DNA of 37,732 bases from Nitrospirota bacterium (GCA_003354025.1 PIVU01000014.1:1-37732); one strand, 5' to 3'. Counted from the stretch's first letter, positions 27,087 through 35,599 are shown. The notes: a model not told the origin generated them from the sequence alone. Numbers and translations: made by a program.

Positions 27087-27969
27087 AATACTTATTGCCG
27101 ATGATAACTATGAAGACAGGGAGCTGTTGAGGCTGGAAATTCAGCAGGCACTTGGTCCTGAAAATGCACAAATAACATTTTATGAGGCATCAAGCGTTAA
27201 TAAAGCGAAAGAACTTTTGAGAGTGAATGACATTGATCTGCTGACTCTGGACATTCAGTTCGATCGTTTAAGCGAAGGTATTGATGCCCTGCCTGAACTA
27301 TTTGAGAAACATCCTGCTTTGAGCATAGTTGTAATCAGCGGTAAGCTGGACAAAAACGAGGTTACAGAGCGATTGTTTCGTTTCACAAAAGACAATGTTT
27401 TAAAGGGCAAACGCTGGGCAAGACATTTCGATGTCCTTGATAAAAAGGACGATAAAAAAGAAGCGCTTCAGCATGCCTATTCTTTTGCACTAAAGCAAAA
27501 AGAGGCTGCTGACAATGTGCGTGACCTTTTCCTTCTGGCAGAATCCTATCTTGAAAAAGAGGAGTTGAATAAGTGTGTTGAAGTGTATCAGAAAATTCAG
27601 AGCATAGCCCCCGGAGAGATTGAGTCCAGTGAAAACCTTAAAATTCTTAAAGGTCCTGTTACCCGTGAGCAAATTGTTCAGCACATATTATCCGGGGACA
27701 GGATTGTTGCATCCCTGCTTTTCGGACATTATCTTGAAACGCGCCTTAAAACATTTACCAGAAGGTTGCTTGGACGGGCTTTCACCAGCCTGGCCCAATG
27801 CATAAAAGAAATTGAAAAATCCCGAAAGCTTCCGGTGGCTAAGGCAGAACTGTATCACAAATTGATGCGATTGAGAAACAAGGCCATACACCGTCCTTCC
27901 GATATCTCTGAAAAAGAGGTGCAGGTAGCTTTTAAGAGTATGAAGTCACTGGAGGACTTGCGTAAGTGA
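27079..27969 (+). CDS. Response regulator with TPR-like linker and HEPN-like C-terminal domain
   Basis: 296 residues. The receiver (about 1-130) has ILIADDNYEDRELL, phospho-acceptor Asp58 in LLTLDIQFD, Ser in VVISGK and Lys in NVLKGK. Residues about 150-190 look like one TPR repeat (LFLLAESYLEKEELNKCVEV). The helical C-terminus (about 200-296) ends in KLMRLRNKAIHRPSDISEKE; Arg266-Asn267-(3)-His271 matches the Rx4-6H motif of HEPN domains, many of which are RNases in toxin-antitoxin and defence systems. No DNA-binding domain is present. I infer a signal-controlled RNase or nucleotide-binding output; the family match is by motif only. It overlaps both neighbours (8 and 4 bases). Confidence 0.8.
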   Translation: MFKILIADDNYEDRELLRLEIQQALGPENAQITFYEASSVNKAKELLRVNDIDLLTLDIQFDRLSEGIDALPELFEKHPALSIVVISGKLDKNEVTERLFRFTKDNVLKGKRWARHFDVLDKKDDKKEALQHAYSFALKQKEAADNVRDLFLLAESYLEKEELNKCVEVYQKIQSIAPGEIESSENLKILKGPVTREQIVQHILSGDRIVASLLFGHYLETRLKTFTRRLLGRAFTSLAQCIKEIEKSRKLPVAKAELYHKLMRLRNKAIHRPSDISEKEVQVAFKSMKSLEDLRK

Positions 27970-28607
27970 ACTTTGGCCGCTTAAAAAAAATTATTCCACC
28001 CGCTGCTCCGGTAGGGATATTATTGCTGATCGGGATGCTTCTTCTGAGCGCGCTTTTATATTATAAAGCTGTGAGAGCGCAGAGGTATCTGGAACCTTCT
28101 CTTGCCCTTGCTCAGCCCAAAGTTGAATTTGCAAATAAAGTAATCCTTTTATTTCAAAAGGAGTTTGGCCCAAATAGAATTAGCGGAGTTGTACTGACCG
28201 GAAATTCCATATTTGTTGACAACTCATTGATCTTTGGCAGTCCGACCGACCCCTCAGTTGTTGATACGGTATTTCTTAAGAAACTGAGTAATATCTTCCT
28301 GTCCATGCTTAGTGACCATAAGATGAAATCATATTTTGATCTCATATTAGTAAGTTCAAGGTTTCATTTCAGTCCCAGTAATGATGAGAATAAAAAAAGG
28401 CGGATTAGAGGGCTGCACATTGCGGATTCCATTATGGACTCAATGTATACTGTTGAACCCGGCCTATTGCAATACTTTGGAATACTTGCGCCTACGGCTG
28501 TTCCGGACAAGCCTAGTGATAAATATAACTGGGTGGAATTTCGAATAATTCCGAATGAGCGTGTACATGTTGAAATGATGGAAAGTCTGAATAAGTATTT
28601 TTTCTGA
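27966..28607 (+). CDS. Membrane-anchored OmpA/MotB-like protein
   Basis: 213 residues with a GTG start overlapping the regulator stop (GTGA). One N-terminal span (about 14-35), then a periplasmic domain. The last 130 residues have the order of an OmpA-like peptidoglycan-binding fold: an FVDNSLIFGSPTD strand, FDLILVSSRFHF, the helix RRIRGLHIADSIMDSMYTV and DKYNWVEFRI at the end. The conserved Asp and Arg that bind diaminopimelate in OmpA/Pal are not clearly kept, so this is a divergent member or an analogue. The MotB-like layout (one span plus this fold) suggests it couples the cell wall to the membrane kinase. Function unproven. Confidence 0.6.
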   Translation: MNFGRLKKIIPPAAPVGILLLIGMLLLSALLYYKAVRAQRYLEPSLALAQPKVEFANKVILLFQKEFGPNRISGVVLTGNSIFVDNSLIFGSPTDPSVVDTVFLKKLSNIFLSMLSDHKMKSYFDLILVSSRFHFSPSNDENKKRRIRGLHIADSIMDSMYTVEPGLLQYFGILAPTAVPDKPSDKYNWVEFRIIPNERVHVEMMESLNKYFF

Positions 28608-28684
28608 GTTTATCTTGCTAGTTGAGGAGTAGGGTGAACAGGGTTTTCCTGCTTTACGATTTTCTGTATGACTTCAGATTGCAG

Positions 28685-29338
28685 CTAATGAAACTGAACA
28701 CCCTTGATCCACTTGTTGTATGTGTAATCAAGAATCCGGCTTTTAATCTCCTGTTCAACAAAACTGATTTTTACGCCGGCTATGCATCTGTCTCTTATCT
28801 GCTGCTTCCATGCAACGTTCGCCAATACGTATGCGAACTCATTGGTATCAGAATTGATTATTTGAAATTCAATAGGATCATCCGGTTGAAGATCAATATT
28901 GCTTGAAACAAAACTGAACCCTTCACAGGAGAAATCAATCGTTACTCCTCTAACATCGGACCGGCTCTTTGGCGGCTGTAATGTCATGTCGAAATGGACA
29001 TCAATTCTCATGTATTTTCTTCTTCCGAACATCCGGGACCTGTTGTGAAATAATTGATGAGGCGTGAGTGACTCGGCTTTGCAGATACCTTCTTCTTCGC
29101 AGACAAATTTCAGGAAATTACAGTTCAGACATGACAGCTCACTGGCAAATTCACCCATAACTCTCCCCCTTGAAAATGTGCCGGCAATGGCCCAGCACAT
29201 GCGTCCGCCGTTTTGACCGTTATTTAAGCCTGTGCATGAACTCGTTGTAGAAGCGGGACATTGTCCTGACTGAGTGACCCTGATTCCTCCGGGTCCTCTG
29301 CCGCAATTATTGTAGTCCCAGCAATTATGTTTGAGCAT
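28685..29338 (-). CDS. Two-CW Cys-rich domain plus PilZ domain protein
   Basis: About 217 residues from the ATG at 29338 (the adjacent ATG at 29341 is equally in frame); AAAGGAGGGG lies 4-7 bases upstream, so the longer frame start at 29371 is not used. The N-terminal part carries the two-CW pattern: HNCWDYNNCGRGPGG, CPAST, RMCWAIAGTF, CLNCNFLKFVCEEEG; the Cys set may bind metal or form disulphides. The C-terminal half is a PilZ domain with both c-di-GMP motifs intact: RRKYMR (RxxxR) and DFSCEG (DxSxxG). The gene therefore encodes a c-di-GMP effector with a Cys sensor or scaffold. A PilZ-free paralogue lies at 35288-35599. Confidence 0.87.
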   Translation of the reverse strand: MLKHNCWDYNNCGRGPGGIRVTQSGQCPASTTSSCTGLNNGQNGGRMCWAIAGTFSRGRVMGEFASELSCLNCNFLKFVCEEEGICKAESLTPHQLFHNRSRMFGRRKYMRIDVHFDMTLQPPKSRSDVRGVTIDFSCEGFSFVSSNIDLQPDDPIEFQIINSDTNEFAYVLANVAWKQQIRDRCIAGVKISFVEQEIKSRILDYTYNKWIKGVQFH

Positions 29339-29464
29339 CATTTCCCCTCCTTTGCACAGAGGAAAAAACAAAGATATGCTTATACCTTCATATATACTAC
29401 AAAAATCAGGGCCTGTCTAATTGAAAGTGTTAATGTGCCTATAATAACTTGTAATTAATAGTGA

Positions 29465-29794
29465 TTACTTCCTGGTTAATGCCTCCATGGCAATGCCGCA
29501 GGAATCAAAACTATCCATAAAAACAGGGTGGGGTTCATTGGGGCACATTTCATAAATTTTCTTAACAAAGTTAGAAACATAGACCGCTCCACGGTGTTTC
29601 AAGTGTGCATCTTCATCAGCAAAAGCAATAAAGTGAACAAATGTCGTAGGGTCCTGCCTTGATTGGAGAGAGTTATAGAGAAGTACTCCAGGCTCGTTTT
29701 CTTTCACGTTTTTTATAAGTTCGTTGATTACTTTTTTTGCTTCGTCAAGTTTGTCATCCTGCACCTTGAAGGGGATCATTACATATTCACTCAT
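29465..29794 (-). CDS. ABM-family (antibiotic biosynthesis monooxygenase-like) protein
   Basis: A 109-residue dimeric alpha+beta barrel protein of the ABM/YgiN group: YVMIPFKVQDDKLDEAKKVI at the start, then NEPGVLLYNSLQSRQDPTTF and the HLKHRGAVYVSNF helix. Members include quinol monooxygenases and haem-degrading enzymes, but many are uncharacterised. Possible quinone or aromatic oxidation or a protective role; no haem-ligand site can be named. It is transcribed with the neighbouring minus-strand genes or alone; the gap to the next is about 100 bp. Confidence 0.85.
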   Translation of the reverse strand: MSEYVMIPFKVQDDKLDEAKKVINELIKNVKENEPGVLLYNSLQSRQDPTTFVHFIAFADEDAHLKHRGAVYVSNFVKKIYEMCPNEPHPVFMDSFDSCGIAMEALTRK

Positions 29795-29895
29795 TAAAAT
29801 AACCTCGCTTTATAATTATTATTGATAATCTGAAAACAGCCTATATTGTAGTACAAATGAGTGAAAGCATGGAAGTGGCTAAGCGAATAAGCAGA

Positions 29896-30693
29896 TTAAT
29901 TGCTGTCCTCTGCCCCCTGTTCCCAGGTCACTAATTCATCCACAAATCTCTCAACAAGGTAAGCAAGATTTTCAATATCTATATGGTCTTCGGCATTGCT
30001 GTCAAATAATAGTTTGCACTCTGCATCAAACTCATCATCAGCGGCCCAGAATGATAAATAGAGAGGGACTTGCGGCAGCAGGTTAAAAGAGCAGAAGAAG
30101 TCAGACTTCGCCTTTGGTTTAACATAAATGCTTCCAAGCCTGATGCAATGCTGCTTTAACCCCGGCAGGTCATTCTTAAAGGCTTCAGCGAGCTTGTTTT
30201 CAGCGCTGCTCTGGAATGCCTTTACATGGGAAGCAGTGTCAGGGAAGTGTCCGAGGGTGATCCAGTCTCCAGACAGATCACTTGTTCCCTGTCTGCGTAC
30301 ATAATCATAAATAATTATCTTTGTCCATGGGTCCATGCAGTATGAATTTTCCAAGTATAATCCATCTTTACGAAGTTCATAGGTTGATTTAATCATCTTC
30401 AATCGGATAGTTTCATGGCCGTTTTTTGACTCGAATTCCCCACCGATTGCTTTAGCGGTTGATCTGAAATCTACCTTTGCAGCTTCTTTTTCCAGATCAT
30501 CACTAACCTGCTCATAGTTACTGAAAGGTTCCACTCCGGCAGAGGGCACCTCTTCTATTATAATGTCAGCCATAAACGGGCAGTCCGACAATTTTGCCTC
30601 TGATTTCTTTACCTTTTGAGCAAAGGCCATGCATGTGGAGACGCCGCATTTACCACAGTTTGTTTGGGGAAGTTTCTTATATATTTCAATCAT
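29896..30693 (-). CDS. 4Fe-4S domain plus DUF3786 protein
   Basis: 265 residues. The N-terminus has the iron-sulfur pattern of the FeS family also seen in corrinoid/CO-dehydrogenase proteins: NCGKCGVSTCMAFAQKVK with CP further on, giving Cys12, Cys15, Cys20 and Cys37. The rest (about 90-260) is DUF3786, with YELRKDGLYLENSYCMDPW, IIIYDYVRRQG and PLYLSFWAADDEFDAECKLL. These proteins occur mainly in anaerobes, often Desulfobacterota and Nitrospirota, and their function is not known to me. The 4Fe-4S cluster suggests redox or O2-sensitive chemistry. Divergent from the membrane protein at 30920. Confidence 0.85.
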   Translation of the reverse strand: MIEIYKKLPQTNCGKCGVSTCMAFAQKVKKSEAKLSDCPFMADIIIEEVPSAGVEPFSNYEQVSDDLEKEAAKVDFRSTAKAIGGEFESKNGHETIRLKMIKSTYELRKDGLYLENSYCMDPWTKIIIYDYVRRQGTSDLSGDWITLGHFPDTASHVKAFQSSAENKLAEAFKNDLPGLKQHCIRLGSIYVKPKAKSDFFCSFNLLPQVPLYLSFWAADDEFDAECKLLFDSNAEDHIDIENLAYLVERFVDELVTWEQGAEDSN

Positions 30694-30919
30694 TAGCAGT
30701 CTCCATAAATTACATTAACACATCATATAGTAAGTTGTAGGGCAAGGAGCGCTTTGCCCCTTATTTGCATAATAATATACATCTTATAAAAACGTATTAA
30801 AGATGATTTATATCATTGTAATTGTTATTGGCTAAGAACTATTATAAAGATAGAGGTCGGAATGACAAATGAAATCGTATCGGATATGTATAAGGTAAGG
30901 TTTGCAGGAGGAGGTTCTG

Positions 30920-31588
30920 GTGTTCTGGGATTCGTTTTATTCTGCTCTTAAGATAATGACAATATGGGATACTCATGTTGTTGTTTTATTGTATCTGCTT
31001 CTTATGGTAACCCCCGGGATTTTGCTCTTGTTATTTTTGCAGAAAAGGCATGCGTTGCACATTAAATTCGTGAGAAAACTTTTCCTGCCGGTTTTTGAGG
31101 CACTTGCCGTAGCTGCAGCGGTTCTAATGCTTTTCCCTGTAATCCTTGGTCTGGGTGAGGGTGCATTGTGGGGGTTTCCTTTTAAGGTAATGAAGATGTC
31201 GCCGGGAGGGTTTGGGGTATTTATCGGGGTACTTATAGCGTTGGCATATTTGATTGATGTTATTCCTAAGTTCAGAAGGTTTCAGTCATTTAAGACTCTG
31301 GTACTGGGTGGAATATCGCTTATCTTTGTCCAGATTTGTTTAAGTGCCATTAATCCGATGCTTGAAGTTGAACTGGCTAATTTTATCCCAGAGTTCTGGT
31401 TTGTCTGCGGTACTTTATTTATTGCTGCGGTGCTATCGAGAATTGGGCATTTTGTATTTGTTGCTTTTACTAATGTCCTGGGTAATAAGTTTGACCTGAG
31501 GGAAGAACTGGCTGAACTGCTGATATTGCCCATTATTGCTGCTCTTGGTCTGCTTCCTGTTTTTATTTACGGCGCCTGGATGGCGTAA
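30920..31588 (+). CDS. Multi-spanning membrane protein, unrecognised
   Basis: About 222 residues from GTG 30920, which has AGGAGGAGG 5 bases upstream; an in-frame TTG lies 18 bases earlier but has no comparable site. Six hydrophobic segments can be counted (LLYLLLMVTPGILLLLF, the FEALAVAAAVLMLFPVIL stretch, FGVFIGVLIALAYLI, LVLGGISLIFVQICL, FVCGTLFIAAVLSRIGHFVF and LLILPIIAALGLLPVFIYG). I do not recognise the family. It is followed 95 bp later by the methyltransferase gene. Confidence 0.6.
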   Translation: MFWDSFYSALKIMTIWDTHVVVLLYLLLMVTPGILLLLFLQKRHALHIKFVRKLFLPVFEALAVAAAVLMLFPVILGLGEGALWGFPFKVMKMSPGGFGVFIGVLIALAYLIDVIPKFRRFQSFKTLVLGGISLIFVQICLSAINPMLEVELANFIPEFWFVCGTLFIAAVLSRIGHFVFVAFTNVLGNKFDLREELAELLILPIIAALGLLPVFIYGAWMA

Positions 31589-31683
31589 CATTTTCTCCTG
31601 CAAAACCTTATAATAGTGTAGATTCTTTCTGAATCCATCTTAAAAGTTAATTAACAGTATAGTTTTCTGGGCCTGGTTTATCT

Positions 31684-32613
31684 ATGGATGAATTGCAGCG
31701 AAGCGTTACAAATTTTCTATCACTTGAGGACATAATTACCGATGGCAGTTACCAGCTTTACCATAAGGTAGTTGCCTGTATGCATGAACTCTGTTTTTCC
31801 ATTCTGGAGGCTGAAAAGCAGGGTAAGTCGATGGATTATATAGATAAAACAATAAAGCCTGCTCGTGATATACACAGCCGATCAGTCTTTATCAAGCGCT
31901 TGCAGGAATGGCCTAGGAAATACCCCGGAGACTTTGAGACCATAGAATATTTATGTAATCTTGAGAACAAATCTATATATGGAACTGTGGAATATTTTAT
32001 TGAAGAATATGCCCTGAATTCTGCAATTGCACAGCAGCAAAGAAACAAGCTTCACCGCCAGTCGGGGATTATCCTGGGTACTCTGTTAAACGGTAAAGAG
32101 GACAAAAGGGTATTGTCAGTTGGCTGCGGCGGATGCAGGGACATTCTCGATATTGAAAAATATATTAATAAGGTGCAGTTTGAATTAGTCATAAACGACA
32201 TAGACGATGATGCGCTTGAGCTGTCACGGTCACGTCTTAAACGACTGAAAAATCTGCACGTTGTAAGCGGCAATATCATACAGGCCATGAGAAAGGTTGA
32301 AAAGCTTGGTCCCTTTGATTTGATAGTCACAGGCGGCATGTTTGATCACATGTCTGATAAACATGTCTCTTTTTTCATGAAGCATGCGATGAATAAGCTG
32401 CTTAAGGAAGATGGCACCCTGTTTTTTGCCAATTCTGTGGAGGGGAATCCATTCAAGGTGTGGATGGAATACCTGGCGGACTGGAAGCTTAATTACAGGT
32501 CCGAAGATGAAATTACAAAACTGCTCAATACAGCGGGCTGCAACGGAAGCTCGATCAAAATCGATAAAGACGAAACAAGGCTGGCCTACTTTGTAGAAGT
32601 ACATAATAGATAA
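31684..32613 (+). CDS. SAM-dependent methyltransferase with helical N-terminal domain
   Basis: 309 residues. The N-terminal 130 residues are helical and include RLQEWPRKYPGDFETIEYLC, a segment shared with a group of methyltransferases sometimes annotated with 3-hydroxypalmitate methyl ester (PhcB-like) synthesis. The C-terminal half is a class I methyltransferase: motif I VLSVGCGGCRDILDIE, motif II acidic loop ELVINDIDDDALELSRSR, and GPFDLIVTGGMFDHMSDKH in motif IV position. Substrate unknown; a fatty-acid methyl ester signal is one possibility, by similarity only. Followed by a strong terminator. Confidence 0.8.
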   Translation: MDELQRSVTNFLSLEDIITDGSYQLYHKVVACMHELCFSILEAEKQGKSMDYIDKTIKPARDIHSRSVFIKRLQEWPRKYPGDFETIEYLCNLENKSIYGTVEYFIEEYALNSAIAQQQRNKLHRQSGIILGTLLNGKEDKRVLSVGCGGCRDILDIEKYINKVQFELVINDIDDDALELSRSRLKRLKNLHVVSGNIIQAMRKVEKLGPFDLIVTGGMFDHMSDKHVSFFMKHAMNKLLKEDGTLFFANSVEGNPFKVWMEYLADWKLNYRSEDEITKLLNTAGCNGSSIKIDKDETRLAYFVEVHNR

Positions 32614-32619
32614 ATGTAG

Positions 32620-32642
32620 GGGCGGGGTCTCCCCGCCCTTTT
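32620..32642 (+). terminator. Rho-independent terminator after the methyltransferase gene
   Basis: A perfect 8 bp GC-only stem (GGGCGGGG / CCCCGCCC, 32620-32627 and 32631-32638) with a TCT loop is followed by TTTT. It begins 7 bases after the stop codon. Confidence 0.9.
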
Positions 32643-32694
32643 ATGCTTTGTTGTGCAGCGTCTGAAAAACTGCCTGGGTAATATACAGTCAAAC

Positions 32695-32839
32695 GCAAAA
32701 GAAGTAGATTTTCTAAACTAATTGATGCGTATTAGTACCCTCTTTTGATAGGCATTTAATTGCTGGCAATACTTTTATTATTGCTAATGCAGTATTGCCT
32801 GCACGCTCCCAATTAGTTTAGAAAATCTACTTCTTTTGC
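32695..32839. repeat. 145 bp element bounded by perfect 30 bp inverted repeats (MITE-like or long hairpin)
   Basis: The arms at 32695-32724 and 32810-32839 are perfect inverted repeats of each other, starting GCAAAAGAAG and ending in CTTCTTTTGC. The 85 bp core contains a nested hairpin, GGCAATACT (32765-32773) and AGTATTGCC (32791-32799). It codes for nothing and lies between converging genes. No clear target-site duplication was found at the borders (CAAAC before, TTAAT after). A non-autonomous transposon remnant is the simplest reading. Confidence 0.8.
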
Positions 32840-32856
32840 TTAATTAGTTAGAGGGA

Positions 32857-33135
32857 CTAGTCTGCTTTATTAAAAATATAGGCATCTTCAGCCATACTTA
32901 ATACTTTAATGGCCTTTGCCAATGCTTCAGATGCTTCTTTCTGCTTACCCTGCTCCAATTGTTTTTTGCCTTCAGCAACGTGGGCATTAACAATGCCTGT
33001 TTCTTCATCATTCAACGTGAATTCGCTGTTCATTAATTTGTCGATATCTTTCAGCTGATCTTGAGGATCACTGCTGCTGCAGCTGACTATGAATACAAAC
33101 ATTGCCGCAATAATAAGTTGCATTACTTTTTTCAT
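32857..33135 (-). CDS. Small lipoprotein, unknown function
   Basis: 92 residues with a signal peptide and lipobox FIVSC (Cys19). The mature part is acidic and helical; residues about 50-92 (HVAEGKKQLEQGKQKEASEA, followed by LAKAIKVLSMAEDAYIF) have a TPR-like or coiled-coil character. It has a plain Shine-Dalgarno (AAGGAGAT). It lies beside the 145 bp inverted-repeat element and 160 bp from the HD-GYP gene stop. No family recognised. Confidence 0.65.
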   Translation of the reverse strand: MKKVMQLIIAAMFVFIVSCSSSDPQDQLKDIDKLMNSEFTLNDEETGIVNAHVAEGKKQLEQGKQKEASEALAKAIKVLSMAEDAYIFNKAD

Positions 33136-33296
33136 TGTGCTGATCTCCTTGATATGTGCGTGTTGACAGAGGCACTTTATAGTTTGGTTGCTGATTTTGC
33201 AAAGTGTAGTAAGCAGTTATTTTACGATATTCATCTTTGAAAAAACCATTTTTTACAGATTAGATGTGATGAGATAGCGCTATGGATGGAATTACT

Positions 33297-35234
33297 CTAT
33301 TCAATTGCCTCCAGGAACAGATCTACAACTTTAGGCTCGAAATGTGTTCCTGAAAGAGAGCGGATATGTTCAAGGACTTTTTGTTTGGGCCAGGCTTTCC
33401 GGTAAGGCCTGTCTGAAGACAGGGCATCCCAGACATCAACAACCGCGAAGATTCTTGCTGTAAGCGGGATATCTTCACCTTTTAATCCCCTTGGGTATCC
33501 CGTGCCGTCCCACTTTTCATGATGGCAATAGGGAATGTCCATCGCCGGCCTCAGGTACTCAATTCTGTGAAGCATTTCATATGCATATTCCGGGTGACGC
33601 TTCATTTCTTTCCATTCATCCGGGTCAAGCGGGCCGGGTTTGAGTAATATTCTGTCAGGTATTCCCATTTTCCCCATGTCGTGAAGGAGAGCGCCTCTTC
33701 GCATGTGCACAATATCTTCATCTTTAATTCCCATTACTGCGGCTATGCGAAGCGTCATCTCTGTGACGCGCTGTGTATGTCCTTCAGTTTCCCTGTCCCT
33801 GAGGTCCATGGCGCGTGACCATCCTTCAATGGTTGTATCATAAGCAAGGCTGAGCTCTATGTTTGAGCGCTGAATGTCATCAAACATTGTTGCATTGTCT
33901 ATCGCGATAGCTCCCTGGTCTGCAATTGCTTCAAGGAACTCCAGCCATTCGGGGTCGCCATCCAGGGGAGATCGGTGAAATACTTCCAGAACTCCTTTGA
34001 CCTGGCCCTTTGCAAGTAGCGGCACTGCAAAGTAGGCTATGAAATTCTCTTCGATAAAATTATCGGAAACGACAAATCCGTCAATATGTTCATCGAGGTT
34101 TGGGATGGTGACTATACGTCTCTCTACAGCGGCGCGTCCGGCATTGCCTTCACCCAGTCTCAAGCGGGTGTATTTCAGGGCGCTGGAACGAAATCCCTTG
34201 CTGATAAAGTACTCAAGAGTATGGGTTTTCTGATTAAGAAGAAGCACTGATGCCGCATCAATATTCAGCTGTGCCATTACCTGGGTAAGGAAGATATCCA
34301 GCGTGATGCGCATATCAAGACTTCCAATGATTGCCCGGTCAATGGATCGCAGGGCGTTAAGACGGCCAAGCTGCCTTTCGATGGTATCTTCTTTTTTCTT
34401 TATATTTGTTATGTCCCGGGCGATATGAATGACACCTGCATAATTGTTGTTGTTATCAAGCCTTGGGATTGTTCTTATTTCTATGCTTTTGTCCAGATGG
34501 TTTTCAACTATATTGACGGCAGCATGTTTCCCCGTGGATTTGCATTTATGCGCCGGGCATCCCTCCATCTGGCAGTCAGATCCATGATAGTACTGATAAC
34601 ACTTTACTTCATCGCTCATGCCCAGGGGAGGAAGGTTCAGGTGAGTTTGTGCTGCCCTGTTGGCCAGTACGATATTAAAGTCACTGTCATGAATTGTGAT
34701 CATATCATTAATGGTGTTAAAGGTGTTTTCCCAGTGACGCTTGGAGTTGAATAGCAATTCTTCCATCTGTTTGCGTTCTGTAATATCCTGGACCATGCCT
34801 GAAATTATCTCTCCCTCCAGGTTTGCATTCAGGAGTACACTCTTTGTGTTACCTTTCTTCGTGACTAGCTTTAACTCATAGTTGCTGATTTTCCCGGTAT
34901 TGCGGAGGAGATCCATGAAATGTTTTGTGCCATTGGGATTTATGAAGATGTCCATAACTCGCAGTTTCATGATATCTTCGGCAGAATTAAACTCGCACAT
35001 TTGCACAAATGCTTCATTTACGTAAATAAAAGTTCCGCTTAATGTAACTTTGTTTATTCCGACAAGAGAGTTGTCAACGAGGTTTCGGTAGGTCTCTTCT
35101 GAATATTTTAATGCTTCCCCTGCCTGCATTGCTTCGGCTTCGGAAGCTTTTGAGTCCGAGATTTCTCTGCGTAACTGTTCTAACTCAGTAATAAGCTGCT
35201 GCTTTGTCTTGTTTTTGTCATTCATATTCCGCAA
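33297..35234 (-). CDS. PAS-PAS-GAF-HD-GYP c-di-GMP phosphodiesterase
   Basis: 645 residues: an N-terminal coiled coil (about 1-45), PAS (about 48-155, ending MVQDITERK), a second PAS with a Cys-rich insert (YHGSDCQMEGCPAHKCKS, about 165-280), GAF (about 293-440), and HD-GYP at about 455-645. The catalytic signature is intact: LLHDMGKMGIPD (HD), ILLKPGPL and CHHEKWDGTGYPRGLKGEDI (GYP). It hydrolyses c-di-GMP to pGpG or GMP. TTG at 35234 has GAGGAT about 6 bases upstream; ATG at 35225 is an alternative. The GAF and the Cys-bearing PAS suggest control by a cofactor or redox state. It opposes the REC-GGDEF protein at 17742-18659. Confidence 0.92.
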   Translation of the reverse strand: MRNMNDKNKTKQQLITELEQLRREISDSKASEAEAMQAGEALKYSEETYRNLVDNSLVGINKVTLSGTFIYVNEAFVQMCEFNSAEDIMKLRVMDIFINPNGTKHFMDLLRNTGKISNYELKLVTKKGNTKSVLLNANLEGEIISGMVQDITERKQMEELLFNSKRHWENTFNTINDMITIHDSDFNIVLANRAAQTHLNLPPLGMSDEVKCYQYYHGSDCQMEGCPAHKCKSTGKHAAVNIVENHLDKSIEIRTIPRLDNNNNYAGVIHIARDITNIKKKEDTIERQLGRLNALRSIDRAIIGSLDMRITLDIFLTQVMAQLNIDAASVLLLNQKTHTLEYFISKGFRSSALKYTRLRLGEGNAGRAAVERRIVTIPNLDEHIDGFVVSDNFIEENFIAYFAVPLLAKGQVKGVLEVFHRSPLDGDPEWLEFLEAIADQGAIAIDNATMFDDIQRSNIELSLAYDTTIEGWSRAMDLRDRETEGHTQRVTEMTLRIAAVMGIKDEDIVHMRRGALLHDMGKMGIPDRILLKPGPLDPDEWKEMKRHPEYAYEMLHRIEYLRPAMDIPYCHHEKWDGTGYPRGLKGEDIPLTARIFAVVDVWDALSSDRPYRKAWPKQKVLEHIRSLSGTHFEPKVVDLFLEAIE

Positions 35235-35287
35235 TTAACATCCTCAACGCAACTGTCCTGTTTTCACTGTAGAAAGATTGTAAGCAG

Positions 35288-35599
35288 CTACTTGCGGGGT
35301 GTGTATACCTGCCCCGGTTTTAACAGTATGAACCCTACTGTCCCCTCTTCTTCTTTAACCTTCTTGTAAAAATTGCAGCTCATGCATGTGGATTCCTTTT
35401 CAGCAAATGTTCCCTGCACTACATCTCCGCAGAAGGTTCCGGCAATGGCCCAGCAGATTCTGCCGCCGTTTTCCCCACCGTTTAAACCGTTTGTGGATGT
35501 GTCAGTTGTAGCAGGACAAATTTGAAGTGATTCTGCATTTGCTCCGCCCGGCTCTCTGCCGCAATTTTTGTATTCCCAGCAATCTTGCCTCTTTGACAT
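35288..35599 (-). CDS. Two-CW domain protein (no PilZ)
   Basis: About 103 residues from the ATG at 35599, chosen because GGGAGGG lies 5 bases upstream; an upstream in-frame ATG at 35614 has no such site. The Cys set matches the N-terminal part of the two-CW-PilZ protein: DCWEYKNCGREPGG, ICPATTD, RICWAIAGTFCG and CMSCNFYKKVKEEEG. A short tail ends in VYTPRK. It may bind metal or form disulphides. Its start is 70 bp upstream of the HD-GYP gene on the same strand, so the two could be co-transcribed. Confidence 0.8.
   Translation of the reverse strand: MSKRQDCWEYKNCGREPGGANAESLQICPATTDTSTNGLNGGENGGRICWAIAGTFCGDVVQGTFAEKESTCMSCNFYKKVKEEEGTVGFILLKPGQVYTPRK

Noticed and set aside
32695-32839. Integron attC site or CRISPR-like repeat
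   Set aside because: No GTTRRRY/RYYYAAC core sites and no repeat-spacer pattern; one simple inverted repeat.
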